64,000 bases of DNA from Colenecus sp045113495 (lineage in GTDB: Bacteria; Bacteroidota; Bacteroidia; Bacteroidales; Bacteroidaceae): the NCBI GenBank assembly GCA_045113495.1, contig JBGUIZ010000041.1, forward strand, positions 123,360-187,359. The letters are read 5' to 3'. Of the stretch, positions 1 to 8,894 are shown piece after piece. Made by a program: the position numbers and the translations under genes. Position 1 is the stretch's first letter. Each line of letters opens with the position of its first letter. Under the pieces are notes generated by a model, which was not told the origin of the DNA, made no database searches, and worked only from the letters and a program-made list of their open reading frames with translations.

Positions 1-578
1 ATACTCTCAGCTTCGCCCTCCGGGAGCCATTCCTCCGTCAGTGAGCCCGTTGCCCAGGGGAGGGCAACCTCAGTAGAGGTTACCTGCTTTATGCCGTTGA
101 CATCCACATAGCTTGTGACCAGACTGATGTTCCTGGTGCCCGCCCAGTCAGCCTCAAAGTCCGTGTTGCAGGATTTGAGTATGCCGCCGTCGTTCAGACC
201 GGTGGGCAGATTGCCGCCCTGCTCCACGGTCAGGTGCATAACATCTCCCGTAGAAAAGGTGACATCGCCGTTTATCCGACGGTCCAATACCATGTTGTCC
301 TCTTTTTTTACGTTGACCTTGAGTATCGGATGGCCATCATTGTTGACACCCTCCTGTGCCTCGACCGAAAGCCAGTAGGGAATATTCCTGGTGGATGTAA
401 CAGTGACTGGTTCCGACAGTTCATCCAAAATTATGACTTCAGCGTAATCCTCATTCAGGACCGCCAGTGTCCGGGAGAACTCCTTTCCGCCGGAATTGAC
501 CGTGTCCTGCTCCGTACAGCACACTGTGGAGAGGGCTACGCAAATCATAAAAATAAGCAATACCGTTCTTTGTTTCAT
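1..578 (-). CDS. exported BACON-like protein, N-terminal part (runs off window)
   Basis: This is the N-terminal part of a gene whose 3' end lies beyond the left edge. The start ATG at 578 is 11 bp after the stop of the legumain-like gene and in the same direction, so it is the third gene of locus 1. The protein begins MKQRTVLLIFMICVALSTVCC, a signal peptide with a poor lipobox at Cys20/21. Residues about 35-120 form an all-beta segment ending in a pattern like NGDVTFSTGD...LTVEQGG, which resembles the end of a BACON domain (an Ig-like domain common on exported Bacteroidota proteins). What follows is not recognised. In locus 2 the BACON domains sit at the front of MACPF proteins, so a MACPF domain may follow outside the window. 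That last point is inference. Confidence 0.6.
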   Translation of the reverse strand, partial: MKQRTVLLIFMICVALSTVCCTEQDTVNSGGKEFSRTLAVLNEDYAEVIILDELSEPVTVTSTRNIPYWLSVEAQEGVNNDGHPILKVNVKKEDNMVLDRRINGDVTFSTGDVMHLTVEQGGNLPTGLNDGGILKSCNTDFEADWAGTRNISLVTSYVDVNGIKQVTSTEVALPWATGSLTEEWLPEGEAES

Positions 579-589
579 ATCCTTTTTAT

Positions 590-2773
590 TTAGTTGTTAT
601 CAATGGGTGGGAAATACTCACTCATAGTATTGTCGTTCACCCTGCCATACCATTCGTAATTGTAGATCATGGCGTGACTGGCAGTGGTGTGACGCGCCAG
701 CAGTGTGTAGAGTTCGTAAAGGTTGATGTCGGGATTAGCCTCCACTTCCTCACGGAACACGCGAGTGAAAGCGTTTGAGAGGTAGATGTTGCCTTCCAGT
801 ACGTCTGCGTGGGAACTCTCGCCAGGAGCGGCGGCGGTCAGTAGCAGCACTCCGGGGATGGCCGGCATATCCTCGCCTACAGAGCCGCTATAGCATGTCT
901 CCATCACAAAGAATAGCTTCCGGAAGTTGGCCTGTGCACCCTGCAGGATGCTATGAATCTCCGACGCCAGGATATAGCCATCCTTTCCCCAGTTGATCTT
1001 CCCGTCGTAGGCCCCGTGTCCGCTCCAGAACAGCAGTACATTGGTTCCCTTGCTTCCATGAACCACCTGGGGCGTCCGTTCTGTCACGTTGCCCTTCAGG
1101 ATATTTCCAAAATCCGCCGGAGTGAGTTCGCTGATCTTGTAGTCAATTTGGATGTCAGTGTGCAGGTTCTCCCCATCGGGGGTCACGTGTACCACACCCG
1201 GGTGCGGGTTCTCGGGATTGTTTGCGATATCATCCTCAACAATCAGAACGATGTGATCGTCGTCGTAGCCGGCCTTCTTGAGCATGCGATAGATGTACAG
1301 TGCATCGGCCTGGTGTCGGTAGTTGGTCCAGCCGGTGGAGGTGGCCATCACCACAGCACAGCAGTCGGTAAGCGGTTCGTATGATACTCCCTTGATGTTT
1401 TTATCAAAGTTCATAAGCCCTTCCGCCATAAAATTCCACATCTGGTCCATACTGCTCATCCGCGCGTGGTCGCTGCGGGTCAAGTAATCAGCCAGGTGAT
1501 ACTGCCCGTCGAAGTAGCGCCAGTGGCCATACCAGGTTCCCAACTGGCTGATGTGCGTCTCACGGTCAAAGATCCAACTGCCGGACGCGCCTGACATGCT
1601 GGGAATGTGGCCGCTTCGGATGGTCTGAAAGCCGTATCGGAGGCCGTCGGGCGTCCAGGAGAATTCGTCGCCGCTGCCGTCGCAGGCGTCCATCACGGCC
1701 ACAATGGCCTCGCGGACCGTCTCCAACCCTGCCGTCTCCTTGTGGGCCAGAGCCAGTGCCAGCAGGGTGAAACTGTCATAGAACTGGGCGCCACCGCTTT
1801 GGACCTCGCGACCGGTAGCGGCCTTTCGGGCGGCAGGAAATCCGCTCTCAGGGTCACCGCAGAGGGCAATGCCATGGAATTCGTGGGTTAATTTCCCTTC
1901 CAGCAACTGGTTGCAGCCGATGTCGGTACAGTAAATATCGGGGAAGTAATCCTTGATATAGATAGTCTGAGAGTCCATCGCCTCAATGCCCAAATTGATA
2001 CCCTCTTCGTCAATCACCGCGTTCAGCATCAGCATGTCCTCCACAGACGAAGGGACAAAGATAATGACGGGAAGAATGAAGAAATACGAGTCCATGTTGG
2101 CCTGTATCTGCCTGATACAGGAGCGCAGGCTCTCTTTGTCGGAGAATACGTATTCCTGGTAGGAACGATATCTCAGCTCGGTGGCAAAGTATTTCGTATA
2201 GGAGGCAAAGGAGGAGACATAGTCGTCCGCATCCCTGCCTCGCGACAGCATAATGATGTGGCCAGGCAGAAGCTGCTTCCGGAGGACGTTCAGCATGGCC
2301 TGGGTCTGGGCCAGGTCGCTCTCGCTCATGCAGAAGATATTGGGGGCGGTCTTGTTGCTGCCACCATAGATGCGCTGGATCTCGGCCGAGGTGACGCTGG
2401 GCATGATGACCGGGATGCGGTAACTCAGACTCTCGCGGGCCAGCATCCGCGCGTGGCGGCTGTACTTAGGTCCCACTATGGCGGTGTAGGAGTCATCATG
2501 GGTTATACGATAGACTTCGTCCTCAATATTGGTGCCGTCCTCATCAATCCACTCCAGATTCAGCTTCACGCGCTGCCATAGGCCCTCCTGGGCCTGATCG
2601 ATGGAGGCGAGTGCTCCTTGCGCCAGGGGCTTCCAGCTGTCCCACTGGGATTGGGGCATCACGACGGCCACCTTGTAGGTGGTGGTCACGCACTGCGGCC
2701 CGGGCATTTCCTTGTTGCAGGCAAGCAGAATCAGGGAGACTGCAAGCAGTATGAAGAATCTGTCAATACGCAT
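590..2773 (-). CDS. lipoprotein: type 1 periplasmic-binding fold fused to legumain-like (C13) cysteine peptidase
   Basis: A 727-residue protein with signal peptide and lipobox LLAC (Cys19). Residues about 35-390 look like a type 1 periplasmic-binding (ANF-receptor/Leu-Ile-Val-binding) fold, with segments such as VAVVMPQ and AIVGPKYS. Residues about 470-715 match peptidase C13: GWTNYRHQAD (481-489), DDIANNPENP (514-523), the catalytic-type His586 in SGHGA, Cys627 in METCYSGS, then APGESSHAD. Arg486, His487 and Glu625 fall where legumain builds its Asn/Asp-selecting S1 pocket, so cleavage after Asn or Asp is plausible. The start at 2773 is chosen because it gives a clean signal peptide; a longer frame reaching 2935 lies inside the upstream gene. 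It overlaps the BMP-like gene by 11 bp, suggesting coupled translation. The homologue in locus 2 has the same layout. Substrate and ligand are unknown. Confidence 0.85.
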   Translation of the reverse strand: MRIDRFFILLAVSLILLACNKEMPGPQCVTTTYKVAVVMPQSQWDSWKPLAQGALASIDQAQEGLWQRVKLNLEWIDEDGTNIEDEVYRITHDDSYTAIVGPKYSRHARMLARESLSYRIPVIMPSVTSAEIQRIYGGSNKTAPNIFCMSESDLAQTQAMLNVLRKQLLPGHIIMLSRGRDADDYVSSFASYTKYFATELRYRSYQEYVFSDKESLRSCIRQIQANMDSYFFILPVIIFVPSSVEDMLMLNAVIDEEGINLGIEAMDSQTIYIKDYFPDIYCTDIGCNQLLEGKLTHEFHGIALCGDPESGFPAARKAATGREVQSGGAQFYDSFTLLALALAHKETAGLETVREAIVAVMDACDGSGDEFSWTPDGLRYGFQTIRSGHIPSMSGASGSWIFDRETHISQLGTWYGHWRYFDGQYHLADYLTRSDHARMSSMDQMWNFMAEGLMNFDKNIKGVSYEPLTDCCAVVMATSTGWTNYRHQADALYIYRMLKKAGYDDDHIVLIVEDDIANNPENPHPGVVHVTPDGENLHTDIQIDYKISELTPADFGNILKGNVTERTPQVVHGSKGTNVLLFWSGHGAYDGKINWGKDGYILASEIHSILQGAQANFRKLFFVMETCYSGSVGEDMPAIPGVLLLTAAAPGESSHADVLEGNIYLSNAFTRVFREEVEANPDINLYELYTLLARHTTASHAMIYNYEWYGRVNDNTMSEYFPPIDNN

Positions 2774-3785
2774 AGCCTGCCTCCTTTTCCAAAGCGTTAT
2801 CCTTATATTGATTCTCCAGCGCGGTCCAGGCATCCAGCGAGAACGGCCAACTCTCGTTATTGCTTGCATAATTATGAAAGAAACGTCCGTTGAAGCTGAT
2901 GTACACATGCCCCGTGGACATGCCATAGTCTGCATGCGCCGGCCAGGAGCTGTTCTGCACCCACTCGGACACGTATTCTCTCACGATGCCTCCCAGATCC
3001 AGGATCAGGGAGAAGGGTAGAAGGTCGGTATAAGGACTGCAGTCATCCCCGATACCGATCGTAGCATAGTACCTCCAGGAGAAATTGAATGCGCCCAGAC
3101 GGGAGGATCCGCACACCGGGACGATGAGACCCTCATAGGAATAGAACAGCTTCACGACTTCCTGTTCCCACAGGATGCTGTAAAGCTCGTCCGCCATATT
3201 CAGACCCTCATAACCCGTGGAAAGGACGCATTTCTGGAAGCCTGCTCCCCCGTTATCCCTGTAACCGTCCTCGATTCCCTGCGAAATCTCGTCGATGATG
3301 CGGTCACCGTCCAGGCCCTTGAGCAACACCAGTTCAAAATCTTTCATGATGGCACCGGCCAGCCAGGCGCCGCCGTAGCGTTTGAGCAGAGCGGTGGAAA
3401 TACCCCCGCCGTAAGTCTTGTCGCTGTCCAGCAGCAGGATGCGCCCTTTGGGGAGCATCACGCCATCCACCAGCGGTTCGAATTCCGGGCCGCAAAGAAT
3501 CAGAGCCTTGCTTTCGTCGGAGCCGGCCAACCAGTCGTTGAACTGGCTGCGCGCCTCGGTGAGGTTGTCCGGTTTGAGCAGGTGGACCGTAATGCCGGGC
3601 TGTGCCGACGCACTCTCCATCAATGCTTTGAGAATGGGCTCATTGTATCCGTCGCCCACCAGGCAGGTGGTCGTGGCGAACATGACGGTCAGGTCCTTTT
3701 CAACAATGCCTGCAGATTTGTCCTTGTTACAAGCAGGCAATAAAACCGTCAGCGCTACAAGCCATATTCCGAGTCTATTTATCAC
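2763..3785 (-). CDS. BMP/PnrA-like substrate-binding lipoprotein
   Basis: A 340-residue lipoprotein with signal MINRLGIWLVALTVLLPAC (lipobox LPAC, Cys19). The rest resembles the basic-membrane-protein (BMP/PnrA) branch of type 1 periplasmic-binding folds: an early GDGYNEPILKAL segment like the BMP motif for a newly opened ligand cleft, alternating beta/alpha units, and PVCGSSRLGAFNF late in the protein. No ABC permease or ATPase lies nearby, so it may sense a ligand or serve the adjacent legumain-like protein rather than import anything. It is first in locus 1 and overlaps the protease gene by 11 bp. The gene at 46.4 kb is a clear homologue (shared pattern GI-T-LL-PD-T-A-F--WLA). Family placement is by motif recognition. 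Confidence 0.7.
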   Translation of the reverse strand: MINRLGIWLVALTVLLPACNKDKSAGIVEKDLTVMFATTTCLVGDGYNEPILKALMESASAQPGITVHLLKPDNLTEARSQFNDWLAGSDESKALILCGPEFEPLVDGVMLPKGRILLLDSDKTYGGGISTALLKRYGGAWLAGAIMKDFELVLLKGLDGDRIIDEISQGIEDGYRDNGGAGFQKCVLSTGYEGLNMADELYSILWEQEVVKLFYSYEGLIVPVCGSSRLGAFNFSWRYYATIGIGDDCSPYTDLLPFSLILDLGGIVREYVSEWVQNSSWPAHADYGMSTGHVYISFNGRFFHNYASNNESWPFSLDAWTALENQYKDNALEKEAGYAY

Positions 3786-3871
3786 CCCGCGAAACTAGAA
3801 TACGGCGCAATATAACAAAAGAAATGGAATCTGAGAAAGATAGAGCCCAAAACTTACAATAAACGGTTCTG

Positions 3872-5215
3872 TCAAATAATCAACGTTATTACCAGCATGT
3901 AGATACCCATGCCCAGAAGGTCATTGGTAATCTGGACAAAGGGGCCGGTGGCAATGGCGGGATCGATGTGAATCTTTTCAAATATGAGCGGCAGCAGGGT
4001 ACCCCATAGAGTTCCTATCAGGACCAGGGCGAACAGGCTCACCGGAACTGCATATGTAACTATCTGGGTAGGACCGAACTGATACATGTTGTACGCCAGC
4101 ACAAGCAGTGACAGTACCACTGCATTAAGCATAGCCACGGCACTCTCCTTGAATACCTGTTTCCAGATATTTGATGTATTGAGCGAACCGTTTGCAAGAC
4201 CCTGTACCACTATGGCCGATGACTGGGTACCCACGTTACCTCCCGTTCCACCGATAAGCGGGATGAACAGCAGCAGTCCCAGGTAACCCTGCAGCGTAGG
4301 CTCAAACTTACCCAGCAGCATGGAGTTGAGGATACCTCCTATCATACCTATCAGAAGCCACGGGATACGTGACATCATCTGGCGGAATACGCTGTCATCG
4401 GTCTCAACGTCACCGGTAAGACCCGATGCCATCTGGTAGTCATGCTCCTGTTGTTCACGCAACTCATCAATGACATCATCGACCGTAATCTGACCTTGCA
4501 GGCGTCCTATGCTGTCAACAACCGGAACCGATACCAGGTTATACTTTTCAATCAGTTGCACCACATCATCAATGGGAGTATCAACCTTGGTGCTTATCAC
4601 ATCCTCATCCATCACGTACTTTACCTTTGATACGGACGGGTTGGTTATCATCTTCTTGAGCGGGAACACACCCTTAAGGCGGCCGTCATCATCAACCACA
4701 TAGACGTTGTATATGTCATCCAGGTCCTCGGCCTGCTTACGCATCTCCTGCAGGCACTCAGGCATGGACATATTCTCATTAACGACCACCATCTCGGTGC
4801 CCATCAGACCACCGGCGGTATCCTCATCATACTGCATCAGGTCAACGATATCGCTGGCCTGCTCTATATCACCGATGTGAGCCAGCACCTCCTCCTGCTT
4901 GTCCTCATCCAGGTCCTGAATGATATCCACGGCATCATCGGTATCCATGTTATCGATGAACTTGGATGCGATGACCTCTGACGGCAGTTCATCCAGCAGG
5001 CGCTTACGGTTGTCCTCATCCATCTCAACCAGCACATCGGCTGCGGTCTCATTGTCCAGATGGCGGTAAACCACGCGGGCGTCATCCACGTCAAGCTCAT
5101 CACACAGCTCGGCTATATCGGCGGGGTGCATATCGTCAAGGATGGCCTTGAGACGGGCTGCATCCTGACTCTTAATCACTTCAATGATGTTATCCAGAAA
5201 CTCTTTCTCCTCCAT
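3872..5215 (-). CDS. mgtE: magnesium transporter MgtE
   Basis: A 447-residue inner-membrane Mg2+ channel/transporter, the usual MgtE length. The order is typical: an acidic helical N domain (about 1-125, with repeated HPADIAELCDELD-like units), two CBS domains (about 130-250) that sense cytoplasmic Mg2+, a connecting helix, and five membrane helices from about 280. The membrane part has PLIGGTGGNVGTQ, the conserved GNxGxQ motif. It is transcribed towards locus 1. The gap of about 85 bp to the BMP-like gene suggests a separate unit. Confidence 0.96.
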   Translation of the reverse strand: MEEKEFLDNIIEVIKSQDAARLKAILDDMHPADIAELCDELDVDDARVVYRHLDNETAADVLVEMDEDNRKRLLDELPSEVIASKFIDNMDTDDAVDIIQDLDEDKQEEVLAHIGDIEQASDIVDLMQYDEDTAGGLMGTEMVVVNENMSMPECLQEMRKQAEDLDDIYNVYVVDDDGRLKGVFPLKKMITNPSVSKVKYVMDEDVISTKVDTPIDDVVQLIEKYNLVSVPVVDSIGRLQGQITVDDVIDELREQQEHDYQMASGLTGDVETDDSVFRQMMSRIPWLLIGMIGGILNSMLLGKFEPTLQGYLGLLLFIPLIGGTGGNVGTQSSAIVVQGLANGSLNTSNIWKQVFKESAVAMLNAVVLSLLVLAYNMYQFGPTQIVTYAVPVSLFALVLIGTLWGTLLPLIFEKIHIDPAIATGPFVQITNDLLGMGIYMLVITLII

Positions 5216-5283
5216 ACTTTTCTGAATTGCGGCCCTTGAAGCGGGGCCCGATAAACGATCAGTTCTATTTATCTCTACGGCAT

Positions 5284-6060
5284 TCAGGCCTTGCCCTCAA
5301 CCATAAGCGTCAGTTTTATGAAGTCTTCAACTGACAGTTGTTCCGGACGTTTGTCCAGATACGGGCAATCCGCCGGTAGAGGGGAGTCTTTCTCATAGAC
5401 CTGTCTTAAGGAGTTACGCAACATCTTGCGGCGCATTCCGAACGTGGATTTCACAATCTTGCGGAACAGGGCCTCGTTGCACTCCAGTGAGCGGCGGCCG
5501 TTACGCTGAAGGCGTATCACACCGCTCTTGACCTTTGGAGGCGGGTCAAAAACGTTTTCATTGACGGTAAACAGATACTCGGTGTCATACCACAGTTGGA
5601 TGAACACACTCAGTATGCCGTAGTCCTTGTTTCCGGGACCGGAGCATATGCGCTGTGCCACCTCACGCTGCAGCATTCCGGTGCAGCAGGGTATGAGCTC
5701 CTTATAATCCAGCATCTTGAAGAATATCTGGCTGGATATATTGTAAGGATAGTTTCCTGTGAGTACAAACTGGCGGCCGTCAAACAGGGTGCTCAGGTCA
5801 AGCTGCAGGAAATCACCCTCAATCACATTAAGATTGGGGTAGTTCTCATGCAGGTATACGACAGACTCGGTGTCTATCTCAACCACCTTGAGTTCACGGT
5901 TTCTCTGACTTAGGAATTGTGTAAGGACACCTGTACCGGGTCCTATTTCAAGAATCGGAAGGTCGGCGCGAACATCAACTGTGCCGGCTATTCGCTGAGC
6001 GATATCCATATCCCTCAGGAAATGTTGGCCTAGAGCCTTTTTGGGTCTTACTGTCCGCAT
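5284..6060 (-). CDS. rsmA: 16S rRNA dimethyladenosine transferase RsmA (KsgA)
   Basis: Dimethylates the two adjacent adenines near the 3' end of 16S rRNA, using SAM. The protein has 258 residues. It shows RPKKALGQHFLRD at the N terminus, the SAM-binding motif LEIGPGTGVLTQFL, and NYPYNISSQ, the motif IV variant of this family. The start at 6060 gives the conserved MRTVRPKKALGQHF beginning; longer readings run into the divergent promoter region. It lies upstream of mgtE with 68 bp between them and is divergent from the membrane-protein gene at 6194. Confidence 0.96.
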   Translation of the reverse strand: MRTVRPKKALGQHFLRDMDIAQRIAGTVDVRADLPILEIGPGTGVLTQFLSQRNRELKVVEIDTESVVYLHENYPNLNVIEGDFLQLDLSTLFDGRQFVLTGNYPYNISSQIFFKMLDYKELIPCCTGMLQREVAQRICSGPGNKDYGILSVFIQLWYDTEYLFTVNENVFDPPPKVKSGVIRLQRNGRRSLECNEALFRKIVKSTFGMRRKMLRNSLRQVYEKDSPLPADCPYLDKRPEQLSVEDFIKLTLMVEGKA

Positions 6061-6193
6061 CAACGTCCATATAGAATATGTTTGGTTATACAATCGCGAA
6101 AATTTGCTATCTTCGCAGCATTGAATGCTGACCTCCCGCCGCATTCACGGCAGCAAAGGTAGGCAAAATCATCCAAAGGATGAACACTTTGTA

Positions 6194-7198
6194 ATGAAAA
6201 AGATAACTTCAACCACACTCAAGATAGCCATCCCGCTGCTCATATCGGCAGTGGTTCTTTATTACACATACCGCGATTATGATTTCAGCCGTTTCTGGAC
6301 CGATATGCGCAGCATCCGGTGGGGCTGGCTCATAGGCGCCCTTTCATTCAGCGCGCTGGGACCGCTTTTCCGCGGCCTGCGCTGGAACCTGCTGCTTGAG
6401 CCTATAGGATATGACGTCCCCAAGAAAGATACGGTGCTAACCGTGTTCACCGGATACGCCGCCAACATAATCATACCCCGTGTAGGTGAGATCTGCCGAT
6501 GCGGAATGCTGGAGCAGAACGCCCGTGTCCCGTTCAGCAAGGGACTTGGAACCCTTGTAGCCGAGCGTGTGGTCGATGCCGTACTGCTGGGACTTATCGT
6601 AGTTGCCGGCGTGCTGGTCTCATGGAATGAGTTCACCCTGCTCCTTACTCCCGATGCCGATGCCGCCGCTCCCGTAGCTGAGAGCATTCCGCTGCTGCTG
6701 CAGCCCGGGTTCTGGTTCTGGACCATCGCAGTAATCATCTTCATTGCCTTATGCTGGTGGGTATGCGTAAAGTTCCGCCTGTGGGATAAGGTAAAGAATT
6801 TTGTAATGGGATTCTGGGAGGGATTCATGTCACTCAGACAGATTCGCCGCCTGCCCCTGTTCCTCATCTACTCACTTGGAATATGGGTATGCTACTATTT
6901 TGAACTCTATCTGGCATTCTACTGCCTGCCCACGACCGCGGCCGTAGGCCCCATTGGAGGACTGGCCTGTTTTGCAGCCAGCAGCGTTGCGGTTCTGGTG
7001 CCCACGCCCAACGGAGCCGGCCCCTGGAACCTGGCCATCGTAAAGATGCTGGGCATATACGGAGCCAAGCTGAATGAGGCCCAGATAATGTCATTCGTAC
7101 TGCATTTCTGCCAGACCATGATATATCTGCTCTGCGGATTCATAGCCTGGATAGCACTTAAGATAATACACCGCGATGGAACATCCCGAGAACAGTGA
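6194..7198 (+). CDS. YbhN/UPF0104-family integral membrane protein (flippase-like)
   Basis: A 334-residue polytopic membrane protein of the lysylphosphatidylglycerol-synthase transmembrane (UPF0104/YbhN) family. Members lacking the catalytic domain are often annotated as flippase-like, but function is not settled. Visible are about eight hydrophobic segments, the early GWLIGALSFSALGPLFRGLRW segment, VGEICRCGMLE, and VPTPNGAGPWN, the P-x-P-G/N-G-x-G motif of the family. The start at 6194 gives MKKITSTTLKIAIPLL directly before the first membrane helix. A promoter-like TATCTTCG lies at about 6109-6116. It overlaps meaB by 23 bp. Confidence 0.85.
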   Translation: MKKITSTTLKIAIPLLISAVVLYYTYRDYDFSRFWTDMRSIRWGWLIGALSFSALGPLFRGLRWNLLLEPIGYDVPKKDTVLTVFTGYAANIIIPRVGEICRCGMLEQNARVPFSKGLGTLVAERVVDAVLLGLIVVAGVLVSWNEFTLLLTPDADAAAPVAESIPLLLQPGFWFWTIAVIIFIALCWWVCVKFRLWDKVKNFVMGFWEGFMSLRQIRRLPLFLIYSLGIWVCYYFELYLAFYCLPTTAAVGPIGGLACFAASSVAVLVPTPNGAGPWNLAIVKMLGIYGAKLNEAQIMSFVLHFCQTMIYLLCGFIAWIALKIIHRDGTSREQ

Positions 7199-8267
7199 AG
7201 AGTACAAAGGACTTGCCGTGAACAGCGGTGTAGTCAGCCCCGGCTCCATAAACCCTTACCTTAAGAGAAAGAGCCGCCCCACCCTCTCTGTGCAGGATTA
7301 TGTGGACGGAATCATTAAGGGAAACGTTACCGTACTGAGCCAGGCCGTCACACTGGTAGAGAGCCTCAAGCCTGAGCATCAGGCCCTGGCCCAGGAGGTG
7401 ATAGAGAAGTGCCTTCCCTACTCCGGCAACTCAGTTCGCATAGGCATAAGCGGCGTACCCGGCGCAGGCAAGAGCACCAGCATCGATGCATTCGGACTAC
7501 ATGTGCTCAAGGATGGCGGCAAGCTTGCCGTACTGGCCATAGACCCCAGCTCAGAGCGCACCAAAGGCAGTATATTGGGTGACAAGACCCGCATGGAGCG
7601 TCTGGCTGTTCACCCCAAGGCATTCATACGTCCCAGCCCGGCGGCAGGCTCACTGGGCGGCGTGGCCCGCAAGACCCGTGAGACGATAGTACTGTGTGAG
7701 GCCGCCGGCTTTGACAAGATATTCGTAGAGACAGTAGGCGTAGGCCAGAGTGAGACGGCAGTCCACTCCATGGTTGACTTTTTCCTGCTCATACAGCTGG
7801 CCGGCACAGGCGATGAACTCCAGGGAATTAAACGCGGCATCATGGAGATGGCCGACGGTATCATCATAAACAAGGCCGATGGTGACAACGCCCCCAAGGC
7901 CGAGCTTGCGGCAAGCTCATTCCGCAACGCCCTCCATCTGTTCCCCCCATCGGAAAGCGGATGGACTCCGCAGGTAATCACATACTCCGGATTCTATGAA
8001 TACAAGATAAAGGAGGTATGGGATATGGTATGGAGTTATTTTGACTTTGTAAAGAAGAACGGATATTTCCAGTACCGCCGCAACGAGCAGGCCAAATACT
8101 GGATGTACGAATCCATAAACGAGTCCCTCAAGAACGGCTTCTACAATGATCCCGAAATAGCCGCCAGACTCTCTGAATATGAGACTCAGGTATTAGGTGG
8201 CCAGCAAACATCTTTTGCTGCAGCCCATAAGTTATTGGAGCTTTATTACTCCGGTAAGAAAAAATAG
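7176..8267 (+). CDS. meaB: MeaB/ArgK-family G3E GTPase (methylmalonyl-CoA mutase chaperone)
   Basis: A 363-residue GTPase that in studied species guards and reloads the cobalamin of methylmalonyl-CoA mutase. The sequence shows the P-loop GVPGAGKST, the family ETVGVGQSE motif, and NKADGD for guanine recognition. Length and C-terminal dimerisation segment fit MeaB. The mutase genes are not in this window. It overlaps the upstream membrane-protein gene by 23 bp in another frame, so the two are probably co-transcribed. Confidence 0.92.
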   Translation: MEHPENSEEYKGLAVNSGVVSPGSINPYLKRKSRPTLSVQDYVDGIIKGNVTVLSQAVTLVESLKPEHQALAQEVIEKCLPYSGNSVRIGISGVPGAGKSTSIDAFGLHVLKDGGKLAVLAIDPSSERTKGSILGDKTRMERLAVHPKAFIRPSPAAGSLGGVARKTRETIVLCEAAGFDKIFVETVGVGQSETAVHSMVDFFLLIQLAGTGDELQGIKRGIMEMADGIIINKADGDNAPKAELAASSFRNALHLFPPSESGWTPQVITYSGFYEYKIKEVWDMVWSYFDFVKKNGYFQYRRNEQAKYWMYESINESLKNGFYNDPEIAARLSEYETQVLGGQQTSFAAAHKLLELYYSGKKK

Positions 8268-8273
8268 GGAATC

Positions 8274-8468
8274 TTACCCGATGCTGCTGACCGTATAGCA
8301 GTCTGACTGCACAGGTGCGGCGGCATCCGTGTTCTGACCTACAAAGTCTACATCCATCACTTTACGGTAATAGGCCTCATTTTCATGTTCGCAACCGGAC
8401 AGTAAAGTACTGACGACAACAAGCGACAGACCAAAACAGGCGTACAGTATCTTGAAAAGTCTTCTCAT
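8274..8468 (-). CDS. small lipoprotein, unknown function
   Basis: A 64-residue predicted lipoprotein. It starts MRRLFKILYACFGLSLVVVSTLLSGC (lipobox LSGC, Cys26), leaving a mature peptide of about 39 residues rich in acidic and polar residues. The start at 8468 is preferred over an upstream one because it gives a proper signal peptide. It is convergent with meaB, 6 bp away. No family recognised. Confidence 0.6.
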   Translation of the reverse strand: MRRLFKILYACFGLSLVVVSTLLSGCEHENEAYYRKVMDVDFVGQNTDAAAPVQSDCYTVSSIG

Positions 8469-8646
8469 AGTGTAGTTAGGACTGATTAGTTTGGTAAAAA
8501 CATTAAACTCTGCACAAATAAAAAGCAAGAAAAAGCCAAAAGCAAAGAGACTGATTTAAAAAATGTTATCTCTTTCCATTCTTTAACCAACCTACTGTGT
8601 TGTTAACAAAAAAAGATGGAAACGCGCTTGCGTCTCCATCCTTTTG

Positions 8647-8717
8647 CTGGGCTACCCGGACTCGAACCAGGAAAGGCAGGACCAGAATCTGCAGTGTTAC
8701 CATTACACCATAGCCCA
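8647..8717 (-). tRNA. tRNA-Gln (anticodon CTG)
   Basis: On the minus strand the acceptor stem TGGGCTA pairs with TAGCCCA, followed by discriminator G. The T-loop region reads GGTTCGAGTCC, and the anticodon loop TTCTGGT gives anticodon CTG, reading CAG. The gene is 71 nt and the CCA end is not encoded. The last pair of the anticodon stem is A-C, so that stem is effectively four base pairs. Confidence 0.93.
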
Positions 8718-8848
8718 GTACATTTGCTCAAAAGCGGTGCAAAGATACAGCTTTTTTGCGTAACACAAACTTTTTGGCATAATTTTTGTGCTAACAGATG
8801 CAGAAAATAATCGTCATCAAAATGGCAAATGATTCTGACGGAAATTAT

Positions 8849-8856
8849 TATTTTTG
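8849..8856 (+). promoter_or_regulatory. -7 promoter element for rsfS-ftsH-cdsA
   Basis: TATTTTTG matches the Bacteroidota -7 consensus TAnnTTTG and sits 39 bp before the rsfS start. No clear -33 TTG is visible at the right distance. Confidence 0.5.
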
Positions 8857-8894
8857 CAGATAAGTGTCATAATACAAAAACCGCTAAAGGATAA

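Larger units (their letters stand above)
8469..8894. other. intergenic region with tRNA-Gln and rsfS promoter
   Basis: No protein gene is supported here. It holds the tRNA-Gln gene at 8647-8717, an AT-rich stretch on either side, and a TATTTTTG -7 element at 8849-8856 in front of rsfS. A possible reading frame at 8616-8810 runs across the tRNA and is not real. Confidence 0.7.

Noticed and set aside
2774..2935. Longer N terminus for the locus 1 fusion protein
   Set aside because: It would put 54 residues before a clear lipoprotein signal peptide and lies within the BMP-like gene.
2763..3785. ABC-type nucleoside importer with the BMP-like lipoprotein
   Set aside because: No permease or ATPase gene lies near either BMP-like gene in the window.
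8616..8810. Possible 64-residue gene on the plus strand
   Set aside because: It lies across the tRNA-Gln gene on the other strand.
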